Shown: piece after piece, positions 1 to 9,609 of the stretch
Layout: each line of letters begins with the position of its first letter
How positions within the stretch are numbered: position 1 is the stretch's first letter
Source: JAJRXG01 sp964640065
GTDB taxonomy: Bacteria > Bacteroidota > Bacteroidia > Chitinophagales > Saprospiraceae
DNA: 31,211 bases
Assembly (NCBI GenBank): GCA_964640065.1
Contig: CAZXIE010000029.1
Coordinates: forward strand, 1-31,211
Reading direction: 5' to 3'
Notes under the pieces: generated by a model
Told to the model about the DNA's origin: nothing
Seen by the model: the letters and a program-made list of their open reading frames with translations, nothing else
Databases searched by the model: none
Program-made: the position numbers and the translations under genes

Positions 1-177
1 CAGCAGAAGCATGACTTCGACTATTTCATATGTGGACATCTTCATGCTCCTTTACAAGAGCAACAAGACGGTTATACTTATTGTAATCTTGGAGACTGGG
101 TGAAGCACTTCACCTACGGAGTATGGGACGGCGAAGCATTTCGCCTAAAGCAATACACTCCTCCTACACAGTCATGA
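1..177 (+). CDS. lpxH: UDP-2,3-diacylglucosamine diphosphatase (LpxH-like), C-terminal part
   Basis: Frame 1 is open from the window edge to a TGA at 175-177, giving the last 58 residues of a protein whose start lies outside the window. It contains CGHLHAP followed by NLGDWVKHFTYGVWDG. This matches the C-terminal metal-binding GH(T/L)H motif and the N-x-GDW segment of calcineurin-type phosphoesterases of the LpxH family, which cleave UDP-2,3-diacylglucosamine to lipid X during lipid A synthesis at the inner face of the cytoplasmic membrane. The last 14 bases overlap the 3' end of frr on the other strand, a tail-to-tail arrangement. With only the C-terminus visible, a different metallophosphoesterase of the same fold cannot be excluded. 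Confidence 0.72.
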   Translation, partial: QQKHDFDYFICGHLHAPLQEQQDGYTYCNLGDWVKHFTYGVWDGEAFRLKQYTPPTQS

Positions 178-727
178 TTTCTTTTTCCTTGGCTTCAAGG
201 AGATCTTCGATTTTAGCAGCAGTACTTTTGACCATCCCTTCTACGTCTGCTTCTTTCTTCTTTCCGGCATCCTCTGGATATCCATTCTTCACTTCTTTCT
301 TGATGAAGTCGATCATCTTGTGACGCTCAGACCTTGCAGACACCTTAGCATCTTCACCTAGCACCTTACACTGCTTTACTAACTCTTTTCTTCTTTCTTC
401 TGTAAGTGGTGGTATAGAGATCCGCACAAACTCTCCGTCATTCATCGGTGTGAGACCTAGATTAGCTGCGAAGATGGCTTGCTCGATAGGTCCTAAAAGA
501 GATTTTTCCCACGGTTGTATCGCAAGCGTGCGTGAATCCGGTGTGGACACATTAGCCACTTGTGTGAGGGCTGTCGCGGTCCCATAATAATCGACCATGA
601 TCCCTTGGATCATCATAGGACTTGCCTTACCGGCTCTAATCTTAGTTAGTTCGGACTTTAGACGATCTATCGTCTTGTTAAATGAGTCTTGTCCTTCCTT
701 AAGGGTACTTTCTATCGTTGCTTCCAT
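164..727 (-). CDS. frr: Ribosome recycling factor
   Basis: 187 residues, the usual length of RRF (about 185). RRF acts with EF-G to split the post-termination ribosome and free it from mRNA and tRNA in the cytoplasm. Family hallmarks are visible: the N-terminal helix with KIRAGKASP near residues 29-37, IQPWEKS near 71-77, the segment NDGEFVRISIPPLTEERRKELVK, then the long C-terminal helix ending in LLEAKEKEIM. The ATG at 725-727 begins a canonical N-terminus (MEATIESTLKEGQ). In many bacteria frr follows pyrH or tsf; here the upstream gene is gltD, 40 bases away on the same strand. Its 3' end overlaps the lpxH-like gene by 14 bases. The identification is firm. Confidence 0.97.
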   Translation of the reverse strand: MEATIESTLKEGQDSFNKTIDRLKSELTKIRAGKASPMMIQGIMVDYYGTATALTQVANVSTPDSRTLAIQPWEKSLLGPIEQAIFAANLGLTPMNDGEFVRISIPPLTEERRKELVKQCKVLGEDAKVSARSERHKMIDFIKKEVKNGYPEDAGKKKEADVEGMVKSTAAKIEDLLEAKEKEIMTV

Positions 728-767
728 AATAATAAACCTAGCTTACAATGATAGACAACGCTAACCT

Positions 768-2240
768 TTATACCAAAAGTTTCGAGTAGGACTTACTCTC
801 TAGTACAGAAGAGCCTCCAGATAGGAACTTATCTACTGATATCGCAGCCTCCCTTCCCTCTGAGATCGCCCAGACCACGAGTGACTGACCACGTCGCATA
901 TCACCTGCGCAGAAGACCTTATCAAGACTTGACTGGTAGTCTTCTAGTGCTTTCACGTTGCCTCTGGCATCTAGCTCGACTCCTAGCTGCTTGATTAACC
1001 CTTCGTGCTGAGGGTGTACAAATCCGACTGCTAGCAAAGCTAGATCACATGGTATCGATCTTTCACTTCCTTCCACTTCCGTAAATGAATTTCTTCCTTT
1101 CGCCTCATCAAATCCCCACTCTATATCTACCACTTTTAGTGCGGCCACATTTCCTTCCCCGTCGCTGACAAATTCCTTAGTTAGGATAGCCCACTTCCGA
1201 TCACATCCTTCTTCGTGAGAAGAAGAAGTACGCAACTCCATCGGCCAAAGAGGCCATGGCGTACTCGGATCACGAGTTACGGGTGGCTTAGTGAGTAGCT
1301 CTATCTGTGTGATACTTGCTGCCTTTTCTCGATTAGATGTTCCAGTACAATCCGCACCAGTATCTCCACCTCCGATGACCACTACATTCTTGCCTTCTGC
1401 AGTCAGCACTTCACTGTCAAATTCTTTCTGTCCTGATACTTGACGATTCTTTTGCTCTAGGAAGTCCATGGCAAAGTGAACACCCTTCAGGTCTCTACCT
1501 GGTATAGGTAAGTCTCTTGGTACAGTACTTCCTCCTGCTAATACAACTGCATCAAATCCATCTAGCAGCTCTGGTGCCTTGATGTCTACACCGACGTTAG
1601 TGCTCGTCTTGAATGTAACACCAGACTCCGTCATTACCTCTACTCTTCTCTTGACTACCCACTTTTCAAGTTTGAAGTCAGGAATGCCATATCGAAGTAA
1701 ACCTCCGATCTCATCATTCCTTTCGAAGACAGTGACAGTATGACCTGCCTTATTCAACTGATCTGCGGCTGCTAACCCCGCAGGACCTGAGCCCACGACA
1801 GCAACAGTTTTACCTGTTCTTTCTATATCTTGATCTGGTTGCACCCAGCCTTCCTTATATGCTCGCTCGACGATAGACTTCTCGATGTGCTCTATCGATA
1901 CGGGATCATTATTGATACCCAGCACACAAGATTTCTCACAAGGTGCTGGACATATCCTTCCTGTAAACTCTGGGAAGTTATTAGTGCTGCTGAGTATCTC
2001 ATATGCTTCTTTCCACTTGCCTTGGTGCACTGCATCATTGAAGTCAGGTATGATGTTACCGAGTGGACATCCATTATGACAAAAAGGAACTCCACAGTCC
2101 ATGCATCTGGCAGCCTGGTTGTGTGTCAACTCTTCACCGTGTTCTATATAGATCTCCTTGTAGTCATCTACACGTTCTTGTACACTCCTCTTCGCGGGTA
2201 GTTCCCGCTTATACTTCATGAATCCTTTTATATCACCCAT
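768..2240 (-). CDS. gltD: Glutamate synthase (NADPH) small (beta) subunit
   Basis: 490 residues. The beta subunit takes electrons from NADPH through FAD and passes them via 4Fe-4S clusters to the alpha subunit GltB, which makes two glutamates from glutamine and 2-oxoglutarate. The N-terminus has two cysteine groups typical of the 4Fe-4S ligands: C46, C49, C54, C58 (CMDCGVPFCHNGC) and C97, C101, C105. The FAD dinucleotide fold starts at G150-S-G-P-A-G155. A second nucleotide-binding motif, VVVIGGGDTGADC, lies near residue 290, and the C-terminus carries the FAD-contacting FCAGDMRRGQSLVVWAISEGREAA. The gene starts 10 bases after the gltB stop, so the two are almost certainly cotranscribed and translated in stoichiometric amounts. 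Confidence 0.97.
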   Translation of the reverse strand: MGDIKGFMKYKRELPAKRSVQERVDDYKEIYIEHGEELTHNQAARCMDCGVPFCHNGCPLGNIIPDFNDAVHQGKWKEAYEILSSTNNFPEFTGRICPAPCEKSCVLGINNDPVSIEHIEKSIVERAYKEGWVQPDQDIERTGKTVAVVGSGPAGLAAADQLNKAGHTVTVFERNDEIGGLLRYGIPDFKLEKWVVKRRVEVMTESGVTFKTSTNVGVDIKAPELLDGFDAVVLAGGSTVPRDLPIPGRDLKGVHFAMDFLEQKNRQVSGQKEFDSEVLTAEGKNVVVIGGGDTGADCTGTSNREKAASITQIELLTKPPVTRDPSTPWPLWPMELRTSSSHEEGCDRKWAILTKEFVSDGEGNVAALKVVDIEWGFDEAKGRNSFTEVEGSERSIPCDLALLAVGFVHPQHEGLIKQLGVELDARGNVKALEDYQSSLDKVFCAGDMRRGQSLVVWAISEGREAAISVDKFLSGGSSVLESKSYSKLLV

Positions 2241-2250
2241 CTGACTTTCT

Positions 2251-5200
2251 TTAAGCTGTGGCTAATTCCTGCTGTGCTGCTTGAAGAGCACGCTTGTACT
2301 CTTCCGGCATGATCTTGATAAAGTTGGCGCTTTGCGTATCCCAATCTTGGAGAATCCTCAGTGCCGTTGTACTACCAGTATACTTAAAGTGATTACGAAT
2401 ATCAGATCTAAGCGTCTCTCCATCTTCATCACTTACCTCTTCTACTAGGATCATCTCCATGTTGAGGTATTGCTTTGCTACGCCTTCTGGATCATAGAGA
2501 TACGCTATACCTCCACTCATACCCGCTCCAAAGTTTCTACCTATCGCTCCTAGGATAATGATCCTTCCTCCTGTCATATACTCACAGCCGTGGGCACCAA
2601 CTCCTTCTACAACTGCGACAGCTCCACTATTACGTACTGCAAATCTTTCTCCTGCTATCCCTTTGATATAGGCCTCACCAGAAGTAGCTCCATAAAGAGC
2701 AACGTTACCGACAATGATATTCTCATTTGGTTCTAGGATGGCATCTCGATCTGTAGTTAGTATTAGCTTAGCGCCACTTAGACCTTTACCGAAGTAGTCA
2801 TTACTGTCTCCTTCTAATGTGAAGGTTAATCCCTTTGCTCCAAAAGCCCCAAAACTCTGACCTGCCGATCCTCTAAATCTAAAGTTGATCGCATCATCAT
2901 CAAGTCCATTACTACCATACTTTTTCGCGATCTCATTAGAGAGCATTGTTCCTATCGCACGATCAGTACTCACTACTTCAAATGTGCTATTGATCGTGAT
3001 CTTATCTTCGAGAGCAAGAAGTGCGTATTCGATGATTTGTCTATCGATGACGTCTTCTATACCGTGATCTTGTTTGACATTGCAGTAGTTCACTTGTTCA
3101 TCAGCAAGTGGATCTCTGTAAAGGAGAGGTGATAGATCTAAGCTTTTTAACTTCCAGTGACTCAGGTCTTCTCTGATCTCCAAAAGGTCTGTTCTTCCTA
3201 CCATCTCATCCACTGTTCTGAATCCTAGCGATGCCATGATCTCCCTGAGATCTTGAGCTAAGAAGTGGAAGAAGTTCACTACATGATCTACTTCGCCTTC
3301 AAATTTCTTTCTGAGTTCTTCATCCTGTGTGGCTATACCCACTGGACAAGTATTGAGGTGACACTTACGCATCAGTATGCATCCTTCGACTACAAGGGCC
3401 GCTGTTGCTATGCCCCACTCTTCGGCACCAAGTAGCGTCGCTACTGCCATATCGCGGCCTGTTCTTATCTGTCCATCCGTTTGCAGGACTACTCTATTTC
3501 TTATTTTATTCTGGATGAGAGTCTGATGAGTTTCTGCTAATCCTAGTTCCCACGGCAGACCTGCATATCTAATAGAAGATAAAGGAGAGGCTCCTGTTCC
3601 TCCATCATGACCTGCGATGAGGATGTGATCAGCTTTTCCTTTAGTTACTCCAGATGCGATGATACCTACACCAGCCTTGGAAACTAGTTTTACAGATATA
3701 CGCGCCTCACGGTTGGCATTTTTTAGATCAAAGATGAGCTGCGCTAGATCTTCGATTGAGTATATATCATGATGCGGTGGCGGGGATATCAGTCCTACAC
3801 CTGGTGTAGAGTTTCTGACTCTAGCTATCCACTTATTGACCTTATGTCCTGGTAGCTGACCACCTTCTCCTGGCTTTGCTCCTTGAGCCATCTTGATCTG
3901 TAGCTCATTGGCATTGGTGAGGTAGTTGATAGTTACACCAAATCTACCAGACGCTACTTGCTTGATCGCAGATCTTTCCCAGTCGCCATTCTCCTTGCGC
4001 TTAAATCTTATCTCATCTTCACCTCCTTCTCCACTATTGCTCTTCCCTCCTATGCGATTCATCGCCTTGGCAAGTGTGCTATGTGCTTCATGCGAGATGG
4101 ATCCAAATGACATCGCACCTGTCGCGAAGCGCTTTAGAATCTTCTCTATCGGCTCAACTTCTTCTAGAGGTATGCTTTGCTGATCTGACTTGAGTTGAAG
4201 CAAACTTCTTAATGTACAGGCCTTTTCAGCTTGATCATTGATCGCTTTTGTATAGTTTTTATAGGTGCTATAGTTATTGGTCTTAGTACTGTGCTGTAGT
4301 AGGTGAATGCTGGTAGGATTAAAGAGATGGTATTCTCCACGGCGCTTCCACTGATAGATGCCCATGTCGATCAACTCCTGATCAAAATCATTTGCGAAAG
4401 CGACATCATGCTTCTTGATAGCCTCCTTAGCTAGCATATCGAAAGTCATACCCTCGATACGAGAGATCGTCCCTTTGAAACAAACATCTATGACTTCCCT
4501 CGCTATACCTAGCGCCTCAAAAGCTTGAGCACCTCGATATGACTGAACAGTCGAAATACCCAACTTGGACATGATCTTTAATAGTCCCTTATTGAGCGCT
4601 TTAATATAAGTTGATATCGCCTTAGCATCAGTAGGGACATTTTCCAACTTGGCTGCCTTGTAGAGATCTCTAACTGTCTCATAAGCCAAGACTGGATGGA
4701 TAGCATCTGCGCCATAACCGATCAAGGTAGCACAGTGATGAGTCTCGATGATATCACCCCCACGGATGATCAAAGATGCCTTCTGACGCAATCCTTCTTG
4801 CACCAGTCTATGATGGATAGCACCTGTCATCAGCAAAGATGGGATCGGTACTTGTGTACTATCGATCCCTGTATTATCGATGATCAGCAGGTTATTACCA
4901 GCGCGAACTTCCTCTACGGCATAGTCGCATATACTAAGCAATGTGGACTTAAGGTCTCCATCATTATAGTCTCTGCTAAAGGTTGCTTTTATCGTCTTCG
5001 CTCTAAAGTCCTCATGATCTATATACTTCAACTTGAGGAAGTTCTTTTGATCGAGAATCGGGCTTTCGAGTCGGATGAATTTTACTGTATTTTTCTTAGT
5101 CTCTAGGATATTAGTGCTACCACCGAGGATCGTCTTTAGTGTCATGTATTCGCTCTCACGAAGAGAGTCGATCGGCGGGTTAGTGACCTGTGCAAACTGC

Positions 5201-6750
5201 TGGCGGAAGTAACTTGATATATGCTGTGCGTATCGAGATAATATCGCTAGCGGGATATCGGCGCCCATCGATCCAACAGGATCTTTTTTCTTGTCGATCA
5301 TTCCTTTGATGATCAGCTCTTCATCTTCCAGCGTGTATCCTTGAGATGTCTGTCTGATAGCTAGAGATATATTCGCAGGATCTTCTTGATTGTCCTTGAG
5401 ATCTAGCTCGCTCATATCGATCTTGCTATCCTCTAGCCAAGCGCCATAGGGTAATCTATTACAGATCACACTCTTGAGTTCTTCATCACCAACAACAGTC
5501 TTGAGATCAAGATCTGCTATCAAGATTTTACCAGGCTCAAGTCTACCTTTTGTTACGATGGATCCTGGGTCAACGGGTAACACCCCCGTCTCAGAAGCCA
5601 GTATAAGTCGGTTATCATCTGTCAGACAGTATCTCGAAGGTCGTAATCCGTTACGATCAAGTGTACCTCCCACTAAAGTACCATCAGTGAAGCACATACT
5701 TGCTGGACCATCCCAAGGCTCCATCAGTGCTTCGTGATACTCATAAAAGTCTCTTTTGTACTTCGGGATATGAGTAGCGTTTTGCCAAGCTTCTGGTATC
5801 ATCATCATCATAGCATGTGGAAGGCTTCTACCACTATGTACAAGGAACTCTACTATGTTATCAAAAACGGCACTATCACTACTTGTCGAGTTAAAAAGCG
5901 GATACATCAAGGCCATATCTTCGGCCGAAAAGTCCCTACACTCCATAGTTTTTTCTTTGGCTGACCACCAGTTCTTATTGCCTTCGATTGTATTGATCTC
6001 TCCGTTATGAGCGATCATCCTGAAAGGCTGAGCTAACTTCCAGCGCGGCACTGTATTTGTTGAAAATCTAGAGTGCACAAGTGCCACTGCTGATTCTAAC
6101 AAGGGGTTTCTAAGGTCGTCATAATAAGCTCTGACTTGCATAGAATTAAGCTGCCCTTTGTATACTAATGTTCTACTCGACAAAGAGGCTACATAGAAGT
6201 CGTGTTTGTGTTGTGGAAACTTGGCTACCACTCCGTGGTTAGCGGCTTTTCTCAGGATCAGTAACTTCTTATCGAGTAGCTTCCCCGATAATCCTTCTTT
6301 GGATATGAAAAAGAAGTTGATAATGTCTGGCTCAGTACTTCCTGATGCTTCACCAAGTACAGAACTATCAACGGGCACTTTACGGTTACCTATCAGCTCA
6401 AGATCAAATTCTAAAGCTTTTGTTCGGATGATATCTGTGATCTCTTGAGTATCCTTTCCTTTAGGTAAGAAAAAACATCCTACTCCATATTCTCCGACAC
6501 TAGGAAGTTCGAAACCAAGATCTTCGGAGGCATATAGTCTATGAGGTATATGTATCAAGATACCCGCGCCGTCTCCACTTTCTGGATCACATCCACAGGC
6601 TCCACGATGCTCCATATTCTCAAGCATAAGTAGAGCGTCAGACACCAACTGATGAGAATATGACTTTTCTAGATGTGCTATCAAACCAATACCACAAGCA
6701 TCGGATTCGAGCTGTGGAGTATATAAACCGCGTTGATTAAAGTCTGCCAT
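2251..6750 (-). CDS. gltB: Glutamate synthase (NADPH) large (alpha) subunit
   Basis: 1499 residues, the normal size for GltB. Domain order: an N-terminal class II glutamine amidotransferase whose nucleophile is predicted to be Cys19 (SDACGIGLIAHL) after removal of an 18-residue propeptide; a central domain; the FMN-binding synthase barrel (GEGGEDE, QGAKPGEGGQLPG, AGHDGGTGASP); the 3Fe-4S ligands C1124, C1130 and C1135 (CILMRKCHLNTCPVG); and a C-terminal glycine-rich beta-helix domain. Ammonia released from glutamine is channelled to the FMN site to aminate 2-oxoglutarate. The first gene of gltBD, it lies downstream of the glnB-amt-porin genes, so it assimilates what that transport system brings in. 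A leader of up to about 230 bases separates it from the porin terminator. Confidence 0.98.
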   Translation of the reverse strand: MADFNQRGLYTPQLESDACGIGLIAHLEKSYSHQLVSDALLMLENMEHRGACGCDPESGDGAGILIHIPHRLYASEDLGFELPSVGEYGVGCFFLPKGKDTQEITDIIRTKALEFDLELIGNRKVPVDSSVLGEASGSTEPDIINFFFISKEGLSGKLLDKKLLILRKAANHGVVAKFPQHKHDFYVASLSSRTLVYKGQLNSMQVRAYYDDLRNPLLESAVALVHSRFSTNTVPRWKLAQPFRMIAHNGEINTIEGNKNWWSAKEKTMECRDFSAEDMALMYPLFNSTSSDSAVFDNIVEFLVHSGRSLPHAMMMMIPEAWQNATHIPKYKRDFYEYHEALMEPWDGPASMCFTDGTLVGGTLDRNGLRPSRYCLTDDNRLILASETGVLPVDPGSIVTKGRLEPGKILIADLDLKTVVGDEELKSVICNRLPYGAWLEDSKIDMSELDLKDNQEDPANISLAIRQTSQGYTLEDEELIIKGMIDKKKDPVGSMGADIPLAILSRYAQHISSYFRQQFAQVTNPPIDSLRESEYMTLKTILGGSTNILETKKNTVKFIRLESPILDQKNFLKLKYIDHEDFRAKTIKATFSRDYNDGDLKSTLLSICDYAVEEVRAGNNLLIIDNTGIDSTQVPIPSLLMTGAIHHRLVQEGLRQKASLIIRGGDIIETHHCATLIGYGADAIHPVLAYETVRDLYKAAKLENVPTDAKAISTYIKALNKGLLKIMSKLGISTVQSYRGAQAFEALGIAREVIDVCFKGTISRIEGMTFDMLAKEAIKKHDVAFANDFDQELIDMGIYQWKRRGEYHLFNPTSIHLLQHSTKTNNYSTYKNYTKAINDQAEKACTLRSLLQLKSDQQSIPLEEVEPIEKILKRFATGAMSFGSISHEAHSTLAKAMNRIGGKSNSGEGGEDEIRFKRKENGDWERSAIKQVASGRFGVTINYLTNANELQIKMAQGAKPGEGGQLPGHKVNKWIARVRNSTPGVGLISPPPHHDIYSIEDLAQLIFDLKNANREARISVKLVSKAGVGIIASGVTKGKADHILIAGHDGGTGASPLSSIRYAGLPWELGLAETHQTLIQNKIRNRVVLQTDGQIRTGRDMAVATLLGAEEWGIATAALVVEGCILMRKCHLNTCPVGIATQDEELRKKFEGEVDHVVNFFHFLAQDLREIMASLGFRTVDEMVGRTDLLEIREDLSHWKLKSLDLSPLLYRDPLADEQVNYCNVKQDHGIEDVIDRQIIEYALLALEDKITINSTFEVVSTDRAIGTMLSNEIAKKYGSNGLDDDAINFRFRGSAGQSFGAFGAKGLTFTLEGDSNDYFGKGLSGAKLILTTDRDAILEPNENIIVGNVALYGATSGEAYIKGIAGERFAVRNSGAVAVVEGVGAHGCEYMTGGRIIILGAIGRNFGAGMSGGIAYLYDPEGVAKQYLNMEMILVEEVSDEDGETLRSDIRNHFKYTGSTTALRILQDWDTQSANFIKIMPEEYKRALQAAQQELATA

Positions 6751-6980
6751 TTGTCTATTTTTCCCGGTTGCACCAGAGATAGGTTCTCAAGCCGATTATG
6801 ACACATGAGTCAAATCGCCTCTGAATCCTATATAGAAAGTGAATTTAACTCCTTAGTTGACCTTCAAAGGAATTGTTATTTACACCAGTGCTGTACATAT
6901 GTAAGGTAAAAGAAAAAGAGAAATAGAGTGTCGATGTATGCCGGGGTGCTTATTCAGACAGGTTAAGAATAATAGAGCCT

Positions 6981-7028
6981 GAAAAAGAAAAAGCCTCCAT
7001 CAAAGTCTTCATTAAGCATGATGGAGGC
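6981..7028 (-). terminator. Intrinsic terminator after the porin gene
   Basis: A perfect 10-bp inverted repeat (GCCTCCATCA at 6993-7002, TGATGGAGGC at 7019-7028) with a 16-base loop. On the minus strand it is followed directly by TTTTTCTTTTTC. It lies 76 bases past the porin stop codon and before gltB, so it should separate the porin transcript from gltBD. Confidence 0.88.
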
Positions 7029-7057
7029 AAGTCGTATGAAAATCTAATCGATTCTTG

Positions 7058-7080
7058 AAGCGATCGGACTATGATCGCTT
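7058..7080. other. Hairpin in the porin 3' untranslated region
   Basis: AAGCGATC (7058-7065) and GATCGCTT (7073-7080) form a perfect 8-bp stem with a 7-base loop. It lacks a T-run on the minus strand, so it is not a classical terminator. It lies between the porin stop codon and the terminator and may stabilise the 3' end of the mRNA or bind a regulator. Confidence 0.55.
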
Positions 7081-7103
7081 AGTTCGTGTTTGTTTCTATT
7101 GTT

Positions 7104-8144
7104 TTAGAATCCGTATGCTACTGCTAGAACTAATGAACTTAGTGAACTCTCAGCCCCACTTTCGAAGATATCTGAGTCTGAACTATCTATACGAAACTCT
7201 GGTATAATGGTCAGATTATCAACTGAGATATTAGCTGATAGTGTGATAGCGAATACACTCTCATCTTCCAATTCATCAGGTAAGAATGCTCCTACACCTT
7301 GATCTGTAAATGACTCTGCTCTGACACCAAGTGCAAAAGCATCTGAGAAGCCATACTGTAAGTATCCTGCAAAACCTGAGAATAGATCATCAGTTGTTGT
7401 AGCATTGATACCTAGATATAGTGCATCAGTTAGGTCAACACCCCCAGTTATATCAAACTGAGTGTAGTCAGGACCGAGCAAAGTATTCAGATAAACTGAT
7501 CCTGCTCCAAAGTCATAACCTAGTTGTCCTCCTAAGAAGTAGTCAGAGTCACCGTCCGCATTAAGTGGCAAAAACTCAGTAGCGTCAGTTGGGTTAAGTA
7601 TACCTACCATAACAGAAAAACCACCATCAAAAGAAGCGTCTAGCTTCAAACCGGTATGTGAGAATGGCCCATAAGAAAACATGTATGATGTCGAGTAATT
7701 GAAGTTAGCAGTTGGTGAGATCACCTCGTATCCTAAAAACGTATTGAAGTTACCCATGGTAAGAGTAACGTTATCACTTACGTTGAGGTAAGCATATAAC
7801 TGGTTTACGATGTTAGAGCTACCACCAGGTCTTAGTTCTGGAGATAAGAAAGTAGCATCTTCACCTCTTGGTCCGAAAACCATATCAGCAACTATACCTG
7901 CCTTCTTTCCTTCGTATGAACTAACAAGGTTGAACATACCAAGACTGAATCCATTGAGGTTAGCGAAAGAGGTAGCTGGCGCTTCAGCAGTACTTCTCCA
8001 GTACGCATCTACAGATCCCGAGAACGAAAGAACCGGAGCTGTCATCTCTTCTTCCATCGATTCTTTGTCCATCATTTCCTCTTCCTGTGCACATAATCCT
8101 AGTGCAAAAAATAACATCAGTGATAGTGTAAATATATTTTTCAT
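7104..8144 (-). CDS. Outer-membrane beta-barrel porin (BBP2-like)
   Basis: 346 residues. Residues 1-19 are a Sec signal peptide (MKNIFTLSLMLFFALGLCA, cleaved before Q20). The cysteine at 18 does not sit in a lipobox. The mature N-terminus is a very acidic linker (EEEMMDKESMEEEM), followed by alternating hydrophobic/polar beta strands and a C-terminal aromatic residue (VAYGF), as expected for an outer-membrane barrel. Repeated strand-like segments such as GSVDAYWRST, GIVADMVFGPRGED and QLYAYLNVSDNVTLTMGNF fit the Bacteroidota porin family found next to amt genes. It sits between amt and gltB, each boundary marked by a terminator, so it is probably its own transcription unit. The likely role is diffusion of small nitrogen solutes into the periplasm; the substrate is inferred from context only. 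Confidence 0.8.
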   Translation of the reverse strand: MKNIFTLSLMLFFALGLCAQEEEMMDKESMEEEMTAPVLSFSGSVDAYWRSTAEAPATSFANLNGFSLGMFNLVSSYEGKKAGIVADMVFGPRGEDATFLSPELRPGGSSNIVNQLYAYLNVSDNVTLTMGNFNTFLGYEVISPTANFNYSTSYMFSYGPFSHTGLKLDASFDGGFSVMVGILNPTDATEFLPLNADGDSDYFLGGQLGYDFGAGSVYLNTLLGPDYTQFDITGGVDLTDALYLGINATTTDDLFSGFAGYLQYGFSDAFALGVRAESFTDQGVGAFLPDELEDESVFAITLSANISVDNLTIIPEFRIDSSDSDIFESGAESSLSSLVLAVAYGF

Positions 8145-8264
8145 GATTACTTTTTATTTAATGGAGTCATCACTTGGACTATCTACGTCTCACAGAAAAA
8201 TCTATATTGTGAATTAGTCGTATGAAAGTCTGGGTCGATAGACTCACGATTTTTAATAGTTTAT

Positions 8265-8297
8265 AAAAGCGCTCAGCCCTAACTGAGCGCTTTTTTT
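8265..8297 (-). terminator. Intrinsic terminator after amt
   Basis: AAAAGCGCTCAG (8265-8276), a 6-base loop and CTGAGCGCTTTT (8283-8294) form a perfect 12-bp stem, 26 bases past the amt stop codon. The minus-strand 3' side ends in TTTT followed by A/T-rich sequence. The plus strand has an even longer run of seven T, so the element could stop transcription from both sides. Confidence 0.88.
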
Positions 8298-8322
8298 ATG
8301 ATGATTTGTGTAATTAATTTGA

Positions 8323-9591
8323 TTAAGAGTAAGCACGCATGCTATGCTCCATCATGTCTAATCCTTTTTCTTCCTCCTCCTCGTTTACGCGGATCCCTAG
8401 AGTTACCTTAAGGATAAAGAATAGCGCGAAAGCAAATACAAAAGTAAAGGCACCCATAGCAACGATTCCTTTGAGCTGAGCTACGAAAGTTCCTACACCT
8501 TCGTCCATACCCGTTCCGAATATGGCAACTGCTAGCGTACCCCAGATACCACATACAAGGTGTACAGAAGTAGCACCTACTGGATCATCTAGCTTCGCCT
8601 TATCAAAGGCTGTTACTGCTATCGGTATAATGATACCTGCTATAAATCCGACGATAACTGCTGACATTGGTGGGATCACATCTGCACCGGCAGTGATACC
8701 TACTAGACCTCCAAGGATACCGTTAAGTACCATAGAAAGATCTTGCGTCTTAGTCAAGATAAATCCTGTTATGAATGCACCTAGTCCTCCCGCGGCAGCT
8801 GCCAAAGAAGTAGTAACAAATACCAATGAAACTAGGCCTGCATCTGCACTTAGTACTGATCCACCGTTAAAGCCAAACCAGCCAAACCAAAGTAAGAATA
8901 CACCGATAGATGCTAGAGGCATACTGTGACCAGTGATCGGTCTGATACCCTTAGCTGTGTACTTTCCTTTTCTAGGTCCGAGTAAGATGATACCGGCTAA
9001 AGCAGCCCATCCTCCAACAGAGTGAACGATGGTCGATCCTGCAAAATCATAGAATCCAGCAGTATCTAACCATCCGCCACCCCACTTCCATGATCCAGTG
9101 ATTGGATAAGAAATAGCAACGAATATCGTCGCAAAGATGAGGAACGATCCAAGCTTAATACGCTCAGCAACAGCACCAGATACTATCGTAGCACCAGTCG
9201 CAGCGAACATCGCTTGAAATATAAAATCTGCATAATAGCTATATGCACCATCTGCATAGTCAATTAATCCGCCAGCACCTTCTGGTAGCGGAAGACCTGC
9301 ACCTGCAAATCCTAACCAACCATTGAATTCACCAGGGTACATCAAGTTAAAACCACAAAGTGCATAAGTCAGTATACCTATACATATGATCATGGCATTC
9401 TTAAATAGAATGTTGACAACATTCTTCTTTCTAACAAACCCCGCTTCTAGAGCCGAGAATCCTAAGTGCATGATAAATACAAGCACTGCGGATATCAAAA
9501 TCCATAAATTATTGACAGTAAACATGGCGTTATTTGCCGCTGCCATAGCGTCATCAGCTGACACTTGTGTTAATATCATTCCAAAGTTCAT
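8323..9591 (-). CDS. amt: Ammonium transporter (Amt/MEP/Rh family)
   Basis: 422 residues with about eleven membrane helices, the usual Amt length and topology. It moves ammonium across the cytoplasmic membrane. The conserved pore histidine pair is present at H190 (TIVHSVGGWAAL) and H344 (SVHLVCGIWGTL), with the structurally important Asp at D182 (YDFAGSTIVH). The signature region GSVLSADAGLVSL and the short cytoplasmic tail (NEEEEEKGLDMMEHSMRAYS) are also typical; in other bacteria the tail region contacts P-II. The gene begins 18 bases after the P-II gene stop, so the two form an operon and P-II is expected to plug this channel when nitrogen is plentiful. A strong terminator follows. Confidence 0.97.
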   Translation of the reverse strand: MNFGMILTQVSADDAMAAANNAMFTVNNLWILISAVLVFIMHLGFSALEAGFVRKKNVVNILFKNAMIICIGILTYALCGFNLMYPGEFNGWLGFAGAGLPLPEGAGGLIDYADGAYSYYADFIFQAMFAATGATIVSGAVAERIKLGSFLIFATIFVAISYPITGSWKWGGGWLDTAGFYDFAGSTIVHSVGGWAALAGIILLGPRKGKYTAKGIRPITGHSMPLASIGVFLLWFGWFGFNGGSVLSADAGLVSLVFVTTSLAAAAGGLGAFITGFILTKTQDLSMVLNGILGGLVGITAGADVIPPMSAVIVGFIAGIIIPIAVTAFDKAKLDDPVGATSVHLVCGIWGTLAVAIFGTGMDEGVGTFVAQLKGIVAMGAFTFVFAFALFFILKVTLGIRVNEEEEEKGLDMMEHSMRAYS

Positions 9592-9609
9592 GATTCGTAT
9601 TTTTAGAGA

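Larger units (their letters stand above)
6751..7103. other. 353-base intergenic region between the porin gene and gltB
   Basis: No credible gene. From right to left on the minus strand it holds the porin 3' untranslated region with a small hairpin (7058-7080), an intrinsic terminator (6981-7028), and then the presumed gltB promoter and leader. A 10-bp palindrome, TACATATGTA, lies at 6894-6903, about 145 bases before the gltB start, and could be an operator. I found no convincing TAnnTTTG box on the minus strand here, so the gltB transcription start is not assigned. Confidence 0.6.

Noticed and set aside
4696..5106. 136-residue ORF on the plus strand inside gltB
   Set aside because: It lies fully antisense to the gltB coding frame, shows no domain, and its composition follows the opposite strand's codons.
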